A stretch of DNA of 64,000 nt from Rhodoblastus sp963710275 (GTDB taxonomy: Bacteria > Pseudomonadota > Alphaproteobacteria > Rhizobiales > Beijerinckiaceae), in assembly GCA_963710275.1 (NCBI GenBank), contig CAVPZS010000007.1, forward strand, positions 141,619-205,618. Direction: 5' to 3'. Made by a program: the position numbers and the translations under genes. Positions 63,897 to 64,000 of the stretch are shown piece after piece. Each line of letters opens with the position of its first letter. The stretch's first letter is position 1. A model generated the notes under the pieces. It was not told the DNA's origin and searched no databases. It saw only the letters and a list, made by a program, of their open reading frames with translations.

Positions 63897-64000
63897 ATGG
63901 CTAAGCGCCACTTTAGCGCGGCAGCGTGCGCCGCGGAATCCCGTAGCACGTCTTTTTTCGACCCCTCCCACAACAATTTCGCTAACATGCTGCCGCCCGG
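63897..64000 (+). CDS. Possible partial CDS running off the window end
   Basis: An ATG at 63897 with a well-spaced AGGAG ribosome site opens a frame (MAKRHFSAAACAAESRST...) that is still open at the end of the window, 34 codons in. The protein is not recognised. The strong ribosome site is the main support. Confidence 0.4.
   Translation, partial: MAKRHFSAAACAAESRSTSFFDPSHNNFANMLPP

Noticed and set aside
63728..63988. An 86-codon minus-strand frame at the window end
   Set aside because: A plus-strand frame with a much better ribosome site overlaps it, and the protein resembles nothing I know.

Overview
This window is GC-rich, dense alphaproteobacterial DNA. It combines a class I (Thauera/Magnetospirillum-type) benzoyl-CoA reductase with a box epoxybenzoyl-CoA pathway, plus Rrf2, GNAT and IS91 genes of the kind common in Rhizobiales and Rhodospirillales. 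I cannot name the genus from sequence alone.

Positions 1-24.5 kb form an aromatic-acid (benzoate) supercluster. It holds a saccharopine-dehydrogenase-like protein, a hot-dog thioesterase, three GNAT domains in two genes, a BadM-like Rrf2 regulator and glutaryl-CoA dehydrogenase. Next come korAB (2-oxoacid:ferredoxin oxidoreductase, electron supply), divergent from had-oah/dch-bcrCBAD-fdx, the ATP-driven anaerobic dearomatisation operon. A MaoC-like gene follows, divergent from a DUF4863 gene, benzoate-CoA ligase, an alpha/beta hydrolase and boxC-boxB-boxA (the oxygen-dependent route). One ligase can feed both routes, so the locus can process benzoyl-CoA with or without oxygen. Four promoter regions share an AT-rich dyad, GYATT-NN-AATAC-like and linked to TGCAT, which I propose as the operator of a common regulator.

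Positions 24.5-35.8 kb hold an MBL hydrolase, an EmrAB-type efflux pump with a divergent TetR regulator and two 17-bp operators, an MFS transporter, an intradiol (hydroxyquinol-type) dioxygenase, a SohB-like protease, a GST-like protein, a hypothetical gene and a damaged SRAP gene.

Positions 35.8-57 kb are mobile. An IS110-family element is followed by two same-orientation copies (about 2.6 kb) of an IS91-family element (tyrosine recombinase plus HUH transposase) at 37245-39851 and 54421-57025. These bracket about 14.6 kb carrying a YdeI-like gene, a catabolic/uptake operon (two aldehyde dehydrogenases, two SDRs, alpha/beta hydrolase, SnoaL-like protein, a complete Liv-type ABC transporter), an AraC regulator and a FUSC-type exporter.

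Positions 57-64 kb hold an NmrA-like oxidoreductase divergent from an HxlR regulator with paired dyads, a Gre-like fragment, a DUF3883 nuclease-like gene, a methyltransferase-HNH fusion protein (possible defence module) and poorly characterised AT-rich sequence.

Throughout the window many conserved genes switch reading frame without losing conservation or gaining scattered stop codons. Where I worked out the expected reading, the change is mostly a single base in or beside a short homopolymer run. This looks more like indels in a draft sequence than ordinary pseudogene decay, so disrupted genes are annotated over their full inferred extents.
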